Source: Desulfoluna sp. (GTDB lineage Bacteria > Desulfobacterota > Desulfobacteria > Desulfobacterales > Desulfolunaceae). From it: a stretch of DNA of 37,114 bases. Below are positions 8,747-17,357 of this stretch, piece after piece (position 1 is the first letter of the stretch; every line of letters begins with the position of its first letter). The stretch covers positions 1-37,114 of the forward strand of contig NZ_JAQYWB010000059.1 of the NCBI RefSeq assembly GCF_030145185.1. The letters run 5' to 3'. Below the pieces are notes generated by a model that ran no database searches, was not told where the DNA came from, and saw only the letters and a list, made by a program, of their open reading frames with translations. A program made the translations under genes and the position numbers.

Positions 8747-9172
8747 TCATTCCGATTTAAAGAGTAAATTAATTCCTGATAATACCTCTTTAAAAATCTC
8801 AATCTGACGTTCATAGAACTCTGAATCTATTTTCTTATTCACAGCATCAATCACAGTGCTGGCTTTGACCGTTTCGGTGATTCCTGATTCTGTGATAGTA
8901 ATAAAAAATTGCCTGCGGTCCTTTTCATTCATCTTTCTCTTCACAAAGCCGGATTTCTCGAGCCGGTCTACAGTTCTGGTGACTGCCGAGTTATCGGTCT
9001 CCAGTGCCCGACTCAACTCGCTCATTGTGCGGCTGTTGCGTTCCCTCAGAAGAAACAGAATTCCCAGCTGCCCCGGGGAGACCTTAAGCCCTGCTTTCGT
9101 GAGCTGCTGCTTAATATAGACCTTCAGTGAGTTTTCGGCCTTTGAAAGCATAAAGAACAAACGGTTATCCAT
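8747..9172 (-). CDS. MarR-family transcriptional regulator
   Basis: This 141-residue winged-helix protein has the MarR pattern: a first dimerisation helix, then the recognition region MSELSRALETDNSAVTRTVD (about residues 53-72), and the wing KSGFVKRKMNEKDRRQFFIT with the conserved DRR turn. GAGGAAAAG stands just before the ATG as ribosome-binding site. It lies downstream of the MBL hydrolase on the same strand, separated by the M1 element at 9213-9367, and probably shares the hydrolase promoter at 10207-10235, where a palindrome typical of MarR operators is found. It is likely an autoregulated repressor of that unit; the inducing ligand cannot be told from the sequence. Confidence 0.9.
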   Translation of the reverse strand: MDNRLFFMLSKAENSLKVYIKQQLTKAGLKVSPGQLGILFLLRERNSRTMSELSRALETDNSAVTRTVDRLEKSGFVKRKMNEKDRRQFFITITESGITETVKASTVIDAVNKKIDSEFYERQIEIFKEVLSGINLLFKSE

Positions 9173-9212
9173 TCTCTTTTCCTCTTCAGTATTAAGATGT
9201 TTTGCAGGCCAG

Positions 9213-9367
9213 CTATCCCGAATATTTCATAAAAATGGTCACGTCAAAGAAATACGACACGATTAAAGCTGTTTACTGTGAAACATATAGAAATTTCTAA
9301 AACACAAAATGCAATTCACGGTTTTCTACCCGATTTTCTCACTCGACTCGTGAAATATCCGGGCTAT
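9213..9367. mobile_element. MITE family M1, short copy B with internal deletion
   Basis: The left end CTATCCCGAATATTTCAT and the right end GTGAAATATCCGGGCTATA form imperfect inverted repeats and match the ends of the 253-bp copy at 19478-19730. The internal AAAACACAAAATGC and TTTTCTACCCGATTTTC stretches also match, but the central part is missing. Its right edge contains the stop codon of the adjacent hydrolase. Confidence 0.75.
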
Positions 9368-10146
9368 ATCGTCTTCACCATATTCAGGGAGGACCACTCT
9401 CCCCCTGACAATACGGTCCATAAATTTTTCTTGGGGAAGAGACGTCTGTCAATTTCCCGGGATTCGAGTCCCTCTTTCTCCAGGGCTCTGACCTTTTCCT
9501 GAAGCGTCAGAAAATAGTCCAGCTTTGATCTGAGTTTTTCCTTACCCTTTTTCTGTATGCCGGAATGGCCGCAGAATATCGTGTCAAAATCGAGTTCAAG
9601 AATTTTCTGAATCGATACGATGGCATCACCGATGTTCTCATCCTTGAATGCCACGGCCTGTCTGCGGCTCACGTACAAGTCTCCGGAAAAGAGCCATCCC
9701 CTGCTCTTCTCATGGAACACGACGTGATCTTGATGATGGCCAGGGGCATTGATCACATCGAATCTGTACTTATCCGTTTCAATAAACTCAGGCATGGGAT
9801 CTGCCGTGAAGGCATCCCGGTTTCTCCAGACGAGCCAACGGTATAATGGAATACTGCTCTTCATAGAAGCTTCAGCTATCGAATGACGGTGAAGGTATAC
9901 GGGAACCTGAAGGCTCTCCTTTATCCATGCGGCGGCCCCTGTATGATCCTCGTGTACGTGGGTCAGGGCAACGCTGTTTATTTTGTTCCCTTTGATCAGA
10001 GACCTCGTCTTTTTTAAAATGGCCCCGGATCCGGCATCTATCAACAAGCCATCTACGATGTAGAGACAAATATCCAGTTTGAATGGGTAGATTCCCGACT
10101 TCGTCTTTGCTGATATGAAATCATTCTCTATTTTTTTAATTATCAT
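9364..10146 (-). CDS. MBL-fold metallo-hydrolase
   Basis: The 260-residue protein shows the metallo-beta-lactamase metal ligands in order: His63, His65, Asp67 and His68 in THVHEDHTG, a further His in APGHHQDH, the bridging Asp in FSGDLY, and the last His in FCGHSG. This full set supports a two-metal hydrolase, but the substrate is not evident (glyoxalase II-like, lactonase-like or other). I chose the ATG at 10146, which has AGGAA six bases upstream; a GTG five codons earlier is possible. The gene leads an apparent MBL-marR unit with a strong promoter at 10207-10235. Its TAG stop falls in the terminal repeat of an M1 element, so the original C-terminus was probably changed by that insertion. 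Confidence 0.88.
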   Translation of the reverse strand: MIIKKIENDFISAKTKSGIYPFKLDICLYIVDGLLIDAGSGAILKKTRSLIKGNKINSVALTHVHEDHTGAAAWIKESLQVPVYLHRHSIAEASMKSSIPLYRWLVWRNRDAFTADPMPEFIETDKYRFDVINAPGHHQDHVVFHEKSRGWLFSGDLYVSRRQAVAFKDENIGDAIVSIQKILELDFDTIFCGHSGIQKKGKEKLRSKLDYFLTLQEKVRALEKEGLESREIDRRLFPKKNLWTVLSGGEWSSLNMVKTI

Positions 10147-10206
10147 CGACAGTTCCTGCACAGGTAGAATGGGTTATGGCCATATTGGATCTGTTAATTT
10201 GTCACG

Positions 10207-10235
10207 ACAATATTTGATTAGTCAAATAATGTCAA
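10207..10235 (-). promoter_or_regulatory. Promoter of the MBL-marR unit with overlapping MarR-type operator
   Basis: On the minus strand the -35 box is TTGACA (10230-10235) and the -10 box TATTGT (10207-10212), exactly 17 bases apart. The palindrome TATTTGATTAGTCAAATA (10211-10228), with perfect 7-base arms and a 4-base centre, fills the spacer. Size, symmetry and position suit a MarR repressor. The palindrome and boxes are seen directly; binding by the MarR at 8747-9172 is inferred. Confidence 0.7.
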
Positions 10236-10372
10236 GAAGCCAGAGGACAGCCAAAATAGGCTCGGCCCCTTTTTGTTCCCTTTCCACGCAATCCCGATAC
10301 TGACAAATAAACGCTGTTGAACACAGAAAAAAAAGAAAGCCGATACCCGCTGGACAGCCCACTGTTTTTTAT

Positions 10373-10413
10373 TGACTTATTCAGTGAACGACCGTTAACT
10401 TAACATACGTTCA
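10373..10413 (+). promoter_or_regulatory. Probable tetR promoter and TetR operator
   Basis: TTGACT (10373-10378) and TAACTT (10396-10401) lie 17 bases apart, a good -35 with a weak -10. Between and over them is the near-palindrome TGAACGACCGTTAA (10385-10398), and a further CGTTCA half-site at 10408-10413 is the inverse of TGAACG. The CAGTGAACG segment recurs with one change as CAGTAAACG in front of the GRE gene, pointing to one regulator for both. Confidence 0.45.
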
Positions 10414-10513
10414 TTAATCAACTGTTCATCATTTTTTAAGTGAGTTCAACGACAGGTCTGTACGCGGTATAGCAAAAATTAAGCCCCCTGCCCCTTTTTC
10501 ACAGGAGAGTCAA

Positions 10514-11161
10514 ATGTCGAAAGCTGTACGCAGTGTTGAAGAAATCGAAGCAATTAAAAATCGAATTCTTGATACGGCCACGATCATTATTTACGAGCAG
10601 GGGTTTGACAACCTGAGCATGAGAAAAATTGCCTCGCGGCTGGGCATGACCGCTGCCAATATCTACAACTATTATTCAAACCAGGATGAGCTGTATCTCA
10701 GCATCCAAATCAAGGGCTTTACGCTTTACAATGACTATATCATGGACGTCTACAATGCATATGACGACCCGGTTGAGAGGCTCGGGAAACTGCTTGTCGC
10801 CTACCTTGATTTCGGAATCGGGAACCCCGGCTATTATGAAATTATGCTGGACAGCAACACGCCAAGGTACAGCGACTACATGGGAACAAAACTGGAAGCC
10901 CTTGCCTATGAGGCCAAGCAATCGGCTCTGACGCTGCTGGGACGGGCCACATCAGCAATCGAAGAGGTTGCCGTTGCCACCGGGCGCTTCCCGCAAGAGG
11001 ACGCCTCCTACCTCTCCCTTCAGCTTTGGAGCCATGTCCACGGCACAGTGATCCTGCAAAACAGACGGATATGGCAGGAGGTGGTTGACGATCCAGAGGC
11101 CATCATCAAGCGGATGGCCAGCGACCTCCTGGAGCACTTTTTGGGGCCAGAAAAACCATAA
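10514..11161 (+). CDS. TetR-family transcriptional regulator
   Basis: The N-terminal 60 residues hold a canonical TetR helix-turn-helix (LSMRKIASRLGMTAANIYNY, then YSNQDELY). The C-terminal ligand domain resembles the TetR_C_33/WHG type, with LQLWSHVHGTVIL. An AGGAGAG ribosome-binding site precedes the ATG. It stands 91 bp upstream of the glycyl radical enzyme gene in the same direction and is its probable local regulator, since palindromes sharing AGTRAACG are found in front of both genes. The effector is unknown; by analogy with other catabolic TetR proteins it may be the GRE substrate or a derived acyl-CoA (inference). Confidence 0.92.
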   Translation: MSKAVRSVEEIEAIKNRILDTATIIIYEQGFDNLSMRKIASRLGMTAANIYNYYSNQDELYLSIQIKGFTLYNDYIMDVYNAYDDPVERLGKLLVAYLDFGIGNPGYYEIMLDSNTPRYSDYMGTKLEALAYEAKQSALTLLGRATSAIEEVAVATGRFPQEDASYLSLQLWSHVHGTVILQNRRIWQEVVDDPEAIIKRMASDLLEHFLGPEKP

Positions 11162-11166
11162 ATAGC

Positions 11167-11181
11167 CAGTAAACGTTACTG
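11167..11181 (+). promoter_or_regulatory. Candidate TetR operator before the glycyl radical enzyme gene
   Basis: CAGTAAACGTTACTG is a 15-base palindrome with perfect 6-base arms around ACG. Its left half matches CAGTGAACG at 10382-10390 in front of tetR except for one base. It begins six bases after the tetR stop codon, about 70 bp before the GRE start. Confidence 0.45.
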
Positions 11182-11252
11182 TTCAGCTTTGCTTTTTTGT
11201 AAATTTTATTTTTGCGCAGCCCTTACAATGAATTCAGGAAAAGGCATTTAAA

Positions 11253-14225
11253 ATGAGCAAAAGAAACTCCATGAACACTCTGGCGAACCTTGCTTTGCGG
11301 ATGATGGCAGCTCAATTTAACCTGAGGCCTTCGCTCCGGGCGTATCTTAAAAGTACGGACGGATGGACCAACTTCACGATCGGCCTTACGACAGAAACCG
11401 GAACGGTGGAGCAGGCCATCGTATTTCATGATGGGCGCGTCAAGGTTATCAAAACAATCCCGGACAACGCCGATGCCGTGATGCGTTTTATAAATGACGA
11501 GGTTTTAAAAGAGATCGTCAAGATCACCCCGAACGAGATGCTCAACCTCGCTTTAAAAAACAAAATCATCCTGGAAGGGAACATGGCCTACCTTCAGGCC
11601 TTCAACTTCTTCATTTCGCTTATCATGGGTAAAAAACACCAGAAAATGCTCGATAAGATCAGACGGGAGGAGATGAAGACCAGGAAAGAAGAGTACGGAA
11701 CAGAGAATACCGGCCTGTCCCAGGAGATCAAAAGCAGGTCGGAATACAGAATGAAAGCCACAGCTGAAAATGATCTCGGTGTCAGATACCTCGATGACCC
11801 GTACCTTTCTGAGTACAGCATTGATGATTTTCCGCGCATAAAAAGACGGCTCGATGAACTCTTAAGCACCAAACCTGAAATCTCCTCGGAGAGACCGCGA
11901 CTTCTTACACGCTGGTACAGAAAAAACGGCTTTGAGGTCGACAAAGAGGGGACCCCCTGGTTCCCGGAGCTGCGTCAGGCACATGCCTATAAATATGTCA
12001 TGGAAAGCAAAAAACCGGTCATCCGCCCGGAAAGTCCGATCGCAGGGACCTGCGCTCCGGAGGATGTTGCGGTCATGATCTACCCGGACACAACAGGTAC
12101 CATGATATGGGGAGAACTCGGATCCATCGACAAACGATTCCTTAATCCCTGCACGATTTCAAAAAAGACAGTCGAGGAGCTCCACGATATATACCCCTTC
12201 TGGGCAAAGAGAATTACCAGAGAGTGGATCCGCTCTAAATTCGATTATCCCCTCTGCCAGAAGATTGACGAACGGGCCGTTGCCTCATTCAACTTTAAGA
12301 CCGTATCCATGTCCCATGTCATTCCCGATCTCTTCACGATCATCAATGAGGGGACCCACAGCATCATTGAGCGAATACGCCGACAGATAGACACGCTCCA
12401 AGAGAGCGAAACCGATCAGTTGAACACCCTGCAGTCCATGATCATCTGCCTGGAGGGGCTCAACATCTACGCAGAAAATCTCGCCGGTGAAGCGCTCAGG
12501 CTTGCAGAAATTGAAGAGGACCCGAACCGTATAGAGGAGCTAAAGAAACTCCATCACATATGCATCCAGGTGCCCGCGCACCCTGCCCGGGATATCGATG
12601 AGGCAATCAACGCCTTCTGGATCTTCTGGGTTGGCCTTGTGATGGAAAACAACAATGTATCGCTTTCGCCGGGTCGGCTTGATCAGGTCTTTCAGCCGTT
12701 CTTTGAAAAAGGGATGGAAAAGTTGTCCTCAAGCGCGGAAAAGCAGGTGTTTACAGAACATGTCATTGAACTTTTCTGTTTCTACTTTATAAGAAATGCC
12801 GAACACCAGAACCTGGTGCCCGATGTGGCGAACTATCTTTTCAGCGGCAGCCATGCCGAGACGGCCATTACTGTAGGCGGGGTAACGCCTGACGGGAAGG
12901 ATGCCGTCAATGATATGACTTACATCCTTCTGAAAGTCACAGAAATGCTCAGGATGAGAGACCCCAACATGAACGCGAGATTCAAGGTCGGAGTCAACAG
13001 CGACACCTATCTCAAGCGACTCTGCGAGGTCAATTTCATCACCGTTGCGACCCCCTCCATGCACGGGGATGATGCGGTGATGGAGGCACTCAGCCAAAGC
13101 GCCGATAAGATCGAAGACATACGCGACTGGGCGGCCACCGGATGTGTTGAGATAACCATCCCAGGAAAGCAGGGAAACCATGCGGGGGCAACCTCCATCA
13201 ACATGGTGGCAGGTCTCGAGATGGCGCTGAACAATGGCTATCATCCCTTAATGAACTGGCATCTCGGACCGGAAACAGGGAAGATTGAAAACGATGATTT
13301 CACGTCCTTTGATGCGTTTTATGACGCCTTTGCCGCACAAACGAAATTCATCATAGATCAGACCATCATGTTCAACAATATGGCGGCAGAAGCATACGCC
13401 TACTTAAGGCCCACGCCGTATCTCAGCGCCGCTATCCAGGGAACCATTGAAAAAGGGAAGGATGTGACCCATGGCGGCGCAATCTACAATACGTCCGGCA
13501 CATTCAACATAGGTCTTTCTGATGTGGTCGATTCCATGATGGTGATAAAAAAACTCGTGTTTGAGGAAAAGAAAATCACCATGAAAGACCTGAAAAGAGC
13601 GGTTGATTCCAATTTTGAAAACGATGCCGCGCTTCACACAATGGTGATGAACAAAGTCCCCCGTTTCGGTTCAGGGAGCGATGAAGCGGTTGACATGGCC
13701 AACCGCGTGGCACACCTGATTCACACCTGCTACAAATCCACAAAAAATTTCCGCGGCGGCGACTATACCGTGGGATTCTGGTCTGTGGCCCAGCACAGCG
13801 CCTACGGCGCTCTCTCCGGGGCGATCCCATCCGGCAGGCTGGCCTATAGCCCCTTCACCCCGGGTCTTACGCCGCATCCATCCGCCTCCATGAACTTTCT
13901 TGACAACATTCGGGACGTCGCAAAGATGAACCCGCATTATATGGATAACAACATCGCCTTTAACGTAAGACTCGTCCCCGCCGAGCAGGATTCACACGAA
14001 AAAACGGTGGATACGATGTTTTCGTACGTGAAGACATATTTTGAACAGGGCGGGATGCAGATGCAATTCAATATCGTCAAATCGGCCGTCTTGAAAGATG
14101 CGATGGTGAATCCGGAACATTATAAAAACCTGCTTGTCCGGATCTCGGGATACAACGCCTACTTCATCCACCTGTCGAGGGATATGCAGCTTGAAATCAT
14201 AAACAGGGCGGAATTCGGAATATGA
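11253..14225 (+). CDS. Glycyl radical enzyme with N-terminal SCP2-like domain; substrate unknown
   Basis: The 990-residue protein has the pyruvate formate-lyase fold. The radical site is Gly966 in LLVRISGYNAYF, 24 residues from the end, and the active-site thiyl residue is Cys631 in ATGCVEITIPG. Glu633 two residues later is the arrangement of the eliminating GREs (glycerol and propanediol dehydratase, choline lyase, hydroxyproline dehydratase), although those normally have GCVEP and here Pro is Ile. The first 125 residues are not part of usual GREs: segments such as AIVFHDGRVKVI, NADAVMRFI and KNKIILEGNMAYL look like an SCP2 sterol-carrier fold, a hydrophobic ligand pocket. AGGAAAAGG precedes the ATG. 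The stop overlaps the activase start (ATGA). No microcompartment shell or aldehyde dehydrogenase genes are adjacent. Class is sure; the substrate is unknown. Confidence 0.93.
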   Translation: MSKRNSMNTLANLALRMMAAQFNLRPSLRAYLKSTDGWTNFTIGLTTETGTVEQAIVFHDGRVKVIKTIPDNADAVMRFINDEVLKEIVKITPNEMLNLALKNKIILEGNMAYLQAFNFFISLIMGKKHQKMLDKIRREEMKTRKEEYGTENTGLSQEIKSRSEYRMKATAENDLGVRYLDDPYLSEYSIDDFPRIKRRLDELLSTKPEISSERPRLLTRWYRKNGFEVDKEGTPWFPELRQAHAYKYVMESKKPVIRPESPIAGTCAPEDVAVMIYPDTTGTMIWGELGSIDKRFLNPCTISKKTVEELHDIYPFWAKRITREWIRSKFDYPLCQKIDERAVASFNFKTVSMSHVIPDLFTIINEGTHSIIERIRRQIDTLQESETDQLNTLQSMIICLEGLNIYAENLAGEALRLAEIEEDPNRIEELKKLHHICIQVPAHPARDIDEAINAFWIFWVGLVMENNNVSLSPGRLDQVFQPFFEKGMEKLSSSAEKQVFTEHVIELFCFYFIRNAEHQNLVPDVANYLFSGSHAETAITVGGVTPDGKDAVNDMTYILLKVTEMLRMRDPNMNARFKVGVNSDTYLKRLCEVNFITVATPSMHGDDAVMEALSQSADKIEDIRDWAATGCVEITIPGKQGNHAGATSINMVAGLEMALNNGYHPLMNWHLGPETGKIENDDFTSFDAFYDAFAAQTKFIIDQTIMFNNMAAEAYAYLRPTPYLSAAIQGTIEKGKDVTHGGAIYNTSGTFNIGLSDVVDSMMVIKKLVFEEKKITMKDLKRAVDSNFENDAALHTMVMNKVPRFGSGSDEAVDMANRVAHLIHTCYKSTKNFRGGDYTVGFWSVAQHSAYGALSGAIPSGRLAYSPFTPGLTPHPSASMNFLDNIRDVAKMNPHYMDNNIAFNVRLVPAEQDSHEKTVDTMFSYVKTYFEQGGMQMQFNIVKSAVLKDAMVNPEHYKNLLVRISGYNAYFIHLSRDMQLEIINRAEFGI

Positions 14226-15142
14226 AAAGCAGTCCACTGATACTGGAGATAAAGGGCAACGCCCTGGATGACGGACCGGGGATACGCACGGTTGTGTTTT
14301 TCAAGGGATGCCCCTTGAATTGCGTCTGGTGCCACAATCCGGAAAGCAAAAAGAGAGGCGTTGAACTATCTTTTGATGCAAACGGGTGCATCGAATGCAA
14401 CCACTGCATAAACGCATGTGCCGCGGGTTCATTGTCTCGAGACAACCCCTTCTTTATTGACCGCGACAATTGCACCCTCTGTTTTGAATGCGTCGAAGCG
14501 TGCCCTTCAGGCTCGATGAGCAGGGTGGGCGCCCCCATGACAATTGATCAGATAGTCGAAAAGGTAACAAAGGACAAAGCGTTTTTCGACACATCAGGCG
14601 GCGGCGTGACACTCTCCGGTGGAGAACCCACCCTTGATATTCCCTTTACCTCAAAACTGATGAAAGAACTGAAGAAAAAAGGCGTACATATTCTCATAGA
14701 GACATGCGGCTTTTTCAATTTCGACTCATTCAAAGACCTTATCTACCCCCATGTGGACATGATTTACTGTGATATAAAACTCATGGACCCTGAAGAACAT
14801 AAAACGTTCTGCGGCGTCTCCAATGATCAGATTCTCAGGAACTTCATCATGCTCAATAAAGAATACAGCAAAGGGGGTGTCGAAATCATTCCACGCACCC
14901 CGTTGGTCCCTGACATTACAGATACAGAGTATAACATCTCAGCTATTGCGAACTTTTATCGTGAGAATGGAGTGAAAAAGGCCGCACTGCTGAGTTACAA
15001 CCCCCTCTGGCATGAAAAAAACAAGAAGGTGGGCGTTAAGAACCCATACAGCGAGATAAAAAAGATGTCTCACTGGATATCGAGGGAGAAGGAGGATGCC
15101 TGCAGGACAATTTTCAAGAATGCCGGTATAGAGGTCGTGTAG
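14222..15142 (+). CDS. Glycyl radical enzyme activase (radical SAM)
   Basis: This 306-residue protein should install the glycyl radical on Gly966 of the enzyme encoded just upstream, using a [4Fe-4S] cluster and S-adenosylmethionine. The radical-SAM cysteines are Cys30, Cys34 and Cys37 (GCPLNCVWCHNP). Two ferredoxin-like clusters follow between residues 55 and 105 (CIECNHCINAC and CTLCFECVEACP), as in the activases of the eliminating GREs. TSGGGVTLSGGEP is the usual SAM-binding GGE region. Its ATG overlaps the GRE stop by four bases, indicating translational coupling. The TAG stop lies at the edge of an M1 relic (15140-15212), so the last few residues may derive from that insertion. Confidence 0.95.
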   Translation: MKSSPLILEIKGNALDDGPGIRTVVFFKGCPLNCVWCHNPESKKRGVELSFDANGCIECNHCINACAAGSLSRDNPFFIDRDNCTLCFECVEACPSGSMSRVGAPMTIDQIVEKVTKDKAFFDTSGGGVTLSGGEPTLDIPFTSKLMKELKKKGVHILIETCGFFNFDSFKDLIYPHVDMIYCDIKLMDPEEHKTFCGVSNDQILRNFIMLNKEYSKGGVEIIPRTPLVPDITDTEYNISAIANFYRENGVKKAALLSYNPLWHEKNKKVGVKNPYSEIKKMSHWISREKEDACRTIFKNAGIEVV

Positions 15143-15212
15143 GTAAACCACGACACCTGCAGCTCTGGTGCCTTGAATATGAATGCACTCGACGCGTGAC
15201 ATATCGGGGTTA
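15140..15212 (+). repeat. MITE family M1, partial copy E
   Basis: GGTAAACCACGACACCTGCA, then GCTCTGGTGCCTTGAATATG and AATGCACTCGACGCGTGACAT match the last third of the complete copy at 19478-19730, ending in a degraded terminal repeat (ATATCGGGGTTAA). Only the right-hand part remains, fused to the activase stop codon. Confidence 0.75.
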
Positions 15213-15250
15213 AACAGGTCAGATCACCGAACCCGAAGCGCAATTGCAAA

Positions 15251-15296
15251 CCCGCTTTCAAGGTGGCGCCACCTTGCCGGAGGCATTGCTTTTTGT
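15251..15296 (+). repeat. REP-like palindrome
   Basis: CCCGCTTTCAAGGTGGCGCC, then ACCTTGCCGGAGGC and a T-rich tail. The inner AAGGTGGCGCCACCTT is a perfect 16-base palindrome. It lies downstream of the activase gene and may stabilise or end that transcript. Confidence 0.75.
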
Positions 15297-15389
15297 ATTT
15301 TTATTTTTCCCGGCACCTTACGCATCGAGGCCACAAAAGAGACTTTTTGTAGAGATTCGTAAAGGATAAGGGAAGGTCGGTTGATGAAT

Positions 15390-15434
15390 AAAAAAAAGCG
15401 CTTTCCATCGGTAAGGATGAAAAGCGCTTTTTTT
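15390..15434. terminator. Bidirectional rho-independent terminator
   Basis: A-rich AAAAAAAAGCGCTTTCCATC faces GATGAAAAGCGCTTTTTTT, forming a long stem with T-runs on both strands. It lies between the convergent GRE operon (plus) and antiporter gene (minus). Confidence 0.8.
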
Positions 15435-15515
15435 GTTCACCATCGTATTTTTGCAAGACCCGGCCTCAAACCACGCAGGCGTTCAAACAAACGCTGGGGT
15501 CCAGAGCCTTCCTTC

Positions 15516-17357
15516 CTACAAAAACATAAAAGCAAGAACCACCACAACCGTTGGCGTAATAGCTGCCAGAGCGAGCTTTCCAGGGTTCACGCCATTTTCG
15601 AAGTACTTTTTCAAAATGGCCTGTCCTGCAGGGTTTGGCGCGTTGGCAATGACCGTCATCCCCCCACCGGCAACCGCCCCTGCCACCACGGCATATTTCA
15701 AGGGATCGGTAAAGTTGGGGACCAAGGTGCTTAGAAAGGTGATGGCTGCGTTGTCGTTAAAAGCCGTGAGCACCGTCGCACAAAGCATCAGAGTCGTTTC
15801 ACCCAGATGGCCCAGAACCGGGGCAATCCACCATGCCTGCACCCCGCCATGAATCACCAGACCGCCAAGGAAAAAACCTACCAGAAGGGCCGGTTTCAGG
15901 TCGACGCGATTCTGAAACGGTGAGGTCACCTGGGCAAACCCCAGGAAGAACAGCATGCCACAGACAAACAGGGCCGGGTAATGCGCATTAACAATGGTCC
16001 AAACCATAAAAAGAACATGAATCACAACCACCCAGAGTGGGACCGGGTCATCGCGCTTGTCCCATTCAGGGTCATAAAAATCAGCTCGCTCCTCTTCCGG
16101 CATCAGGCCGGGGATGGTTTTTCTCATCTCGCGGCGTCTGATCTCATCAAACCGCTCGTCAAAGGCTTCCCTCACCAGCTCAGGGTCCGTCCCTTTTCTC
16201 GTGATCTGATCTTGCAACTGCGCCCTAAGACGGGTCCGGGTCTGTTCTTTAATTTTACCGTACGCCTCTCTGAAGGTTTCGCTGAATTTCAGCTTATCGC
16301 TGATGATGTGCTCTAAGTCACTGAATTCGACCTCAAGATTTTCCCGTGTAAAATATTTCTTCCCAATGCGTTCCTTGAGACTGGCGAGCTCGAATTTTTC
16401 CTGCAAAATATTGAACTCGTTTTTAAAAATCAGGAAGTAGAAAGTATTGGAAATCAGGATACCAATCAATGCTTTCCAACCGAAATGGGTGAACATATGG
16501 GCCATCCCCCAATGCCAGGGGCCGGCCACCATCAGTACCGGGGGTGCCGCAAAGTGTGTCAGCGTCCCCCCAACAGAGACGTTCACAAACAACAGGCCGA
16601 TGGTGGCGTACTTGAATTTCTCACTGGGGTTCAATTCATAAAATTTTGCAGATAACAGAAGCGCCGAAATGGTCATGGCGGCAGGCTCCGTAATAAATGA
16701 ACCGAGCAGGGGCCCAATCGTAAGGATGGTGAACCACCACGCAATAAGCGTCCCACCGGCAAGGTGAGCAATTCGCCACATGAACCCTTCGGCCAGCTTC
16801 AAAATCGGCCGGGTGGATGCCAGGGTCATGATCACCACAACAAACATGGGCTCAGTGAAGTTCACCTTGTGGCCCAGATAGTTCAGCACAGTATGCCAAT
16901 CGTAAAAGAAGAAAATAGCCAGTGCCAGGGCAATCGCCCAGATCCCGAAGACCACTTCCACTTCCCCCAAGAAATGAAACAACCTCGCGCCATGGCTCAC
17001 AGAGTATTTATCCGCTTCCCCGCATTTGATCTTTTCTTTGTGCTCATGCTCCCATCGATGGGCAACGACGAGAAACTTTCCTGCCAAAAAGGTGTGAATG
17101 ATGGCAAAGAGAAAGATCAGGCTCGCCACCAGGTTAAAAGGCTCTTGCACCACTCGCCCTTTCAGACTCTCCAGAATCCCAGAGGCATGTGCGTCTCCGT
17201 AGGAATCCAGGGCTCTGGGAAATACCTCACCTCCTGACACGCCGTGTCCTCCTGGCACACCGTGCCCCCCACCACCACCTGCGGCATAAACCAGGGAGGC
17301 CATCATCATCAATCCAAGCGCTAACAAACCAATACGTACCAGCTTTTTTCTCTCCAT
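15516..17357 (-). CDS. Putative Na+/H+ antiporter (PF07399-like)
   Basis: This polytopic membrane protein is about 613 residues from the ATG at 17357. A further upstream frame start (17432) is less likely, because MERKKLVRIGLLALG opens directly into a signal-like hydrophobic segment. After that segment comes a Gly/His-rich stretch (GGGGGHGVPGGHGVSGG). About eleven membrane segments are visible, with a charged soluble insertion near residues 340-440 (ERIGKKYFTREN to DDPVPL). Membrane segments such as TAFNDNAAITFLSTL resemble the NDN/NDA motifs of ion-coupled transporters of the NhaD/ArsB superfamily. It probably exports Na+ in exchange for protons across the inner membrane; the ion has not been shown. 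No partner gene is adjacent. Confidence 0.8.
   Translation of the reverse strand: MERKKLVRIGLLALGLMMMASLVYAAGGGGGHGVPGGHGVSGGEVFPRALDSYGDAHASGILESLKGRVVQEPFNLVASLIFLFAIIHTFLAGKFLVVAHRWEHEHKEKIKCGEADKYSVSHGARLFHFLGEVEVVFGIWAIALALAIFFFYDWHTVLNYLGHKVNFTEPMFVVVIMTLASTRPILKLAEGFMWRIAHLAGGTLIAWWFTILTIGPLLGSFITEPAAMTISALLLSAKFYELNPSEKFKYATIGLLFVNVSVGGTLTHFAAPPVLMVAGPWHWGMAHMFTHFGWKALIGILISNTFYFLIFKNEFNILQEKFELASLKERIGKKYFTRENLEVEFSDLEHIISDKLKFSETFREAYGKIKEQTRTRLRAQLQDQITRKGTDPELVREAFDERFDEIRRREMRKTIPGLMPEEERADFYDPEWDKRDDPVPLWVVVIHVLFMVWTIVNAHYPALFVCGMLFFLGFAQVTSPFQNRVDLKPALLVGFFLGGLVIHGGVQAWWIAPVLGHLGETTLMLCATVLTAFNDNAAITFLSTLVPNFTDPLKYAVVAGAVAGGGMTVIANAPNPAGQAILKKYFENGVNPGKLALAAITPTVVVVLAFMFL

Noticed and set aside
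11223-11429. Small minus-strand frame across the GRE start
   Set aside because: It is antisense to the SCP2-like region with no independent signals.
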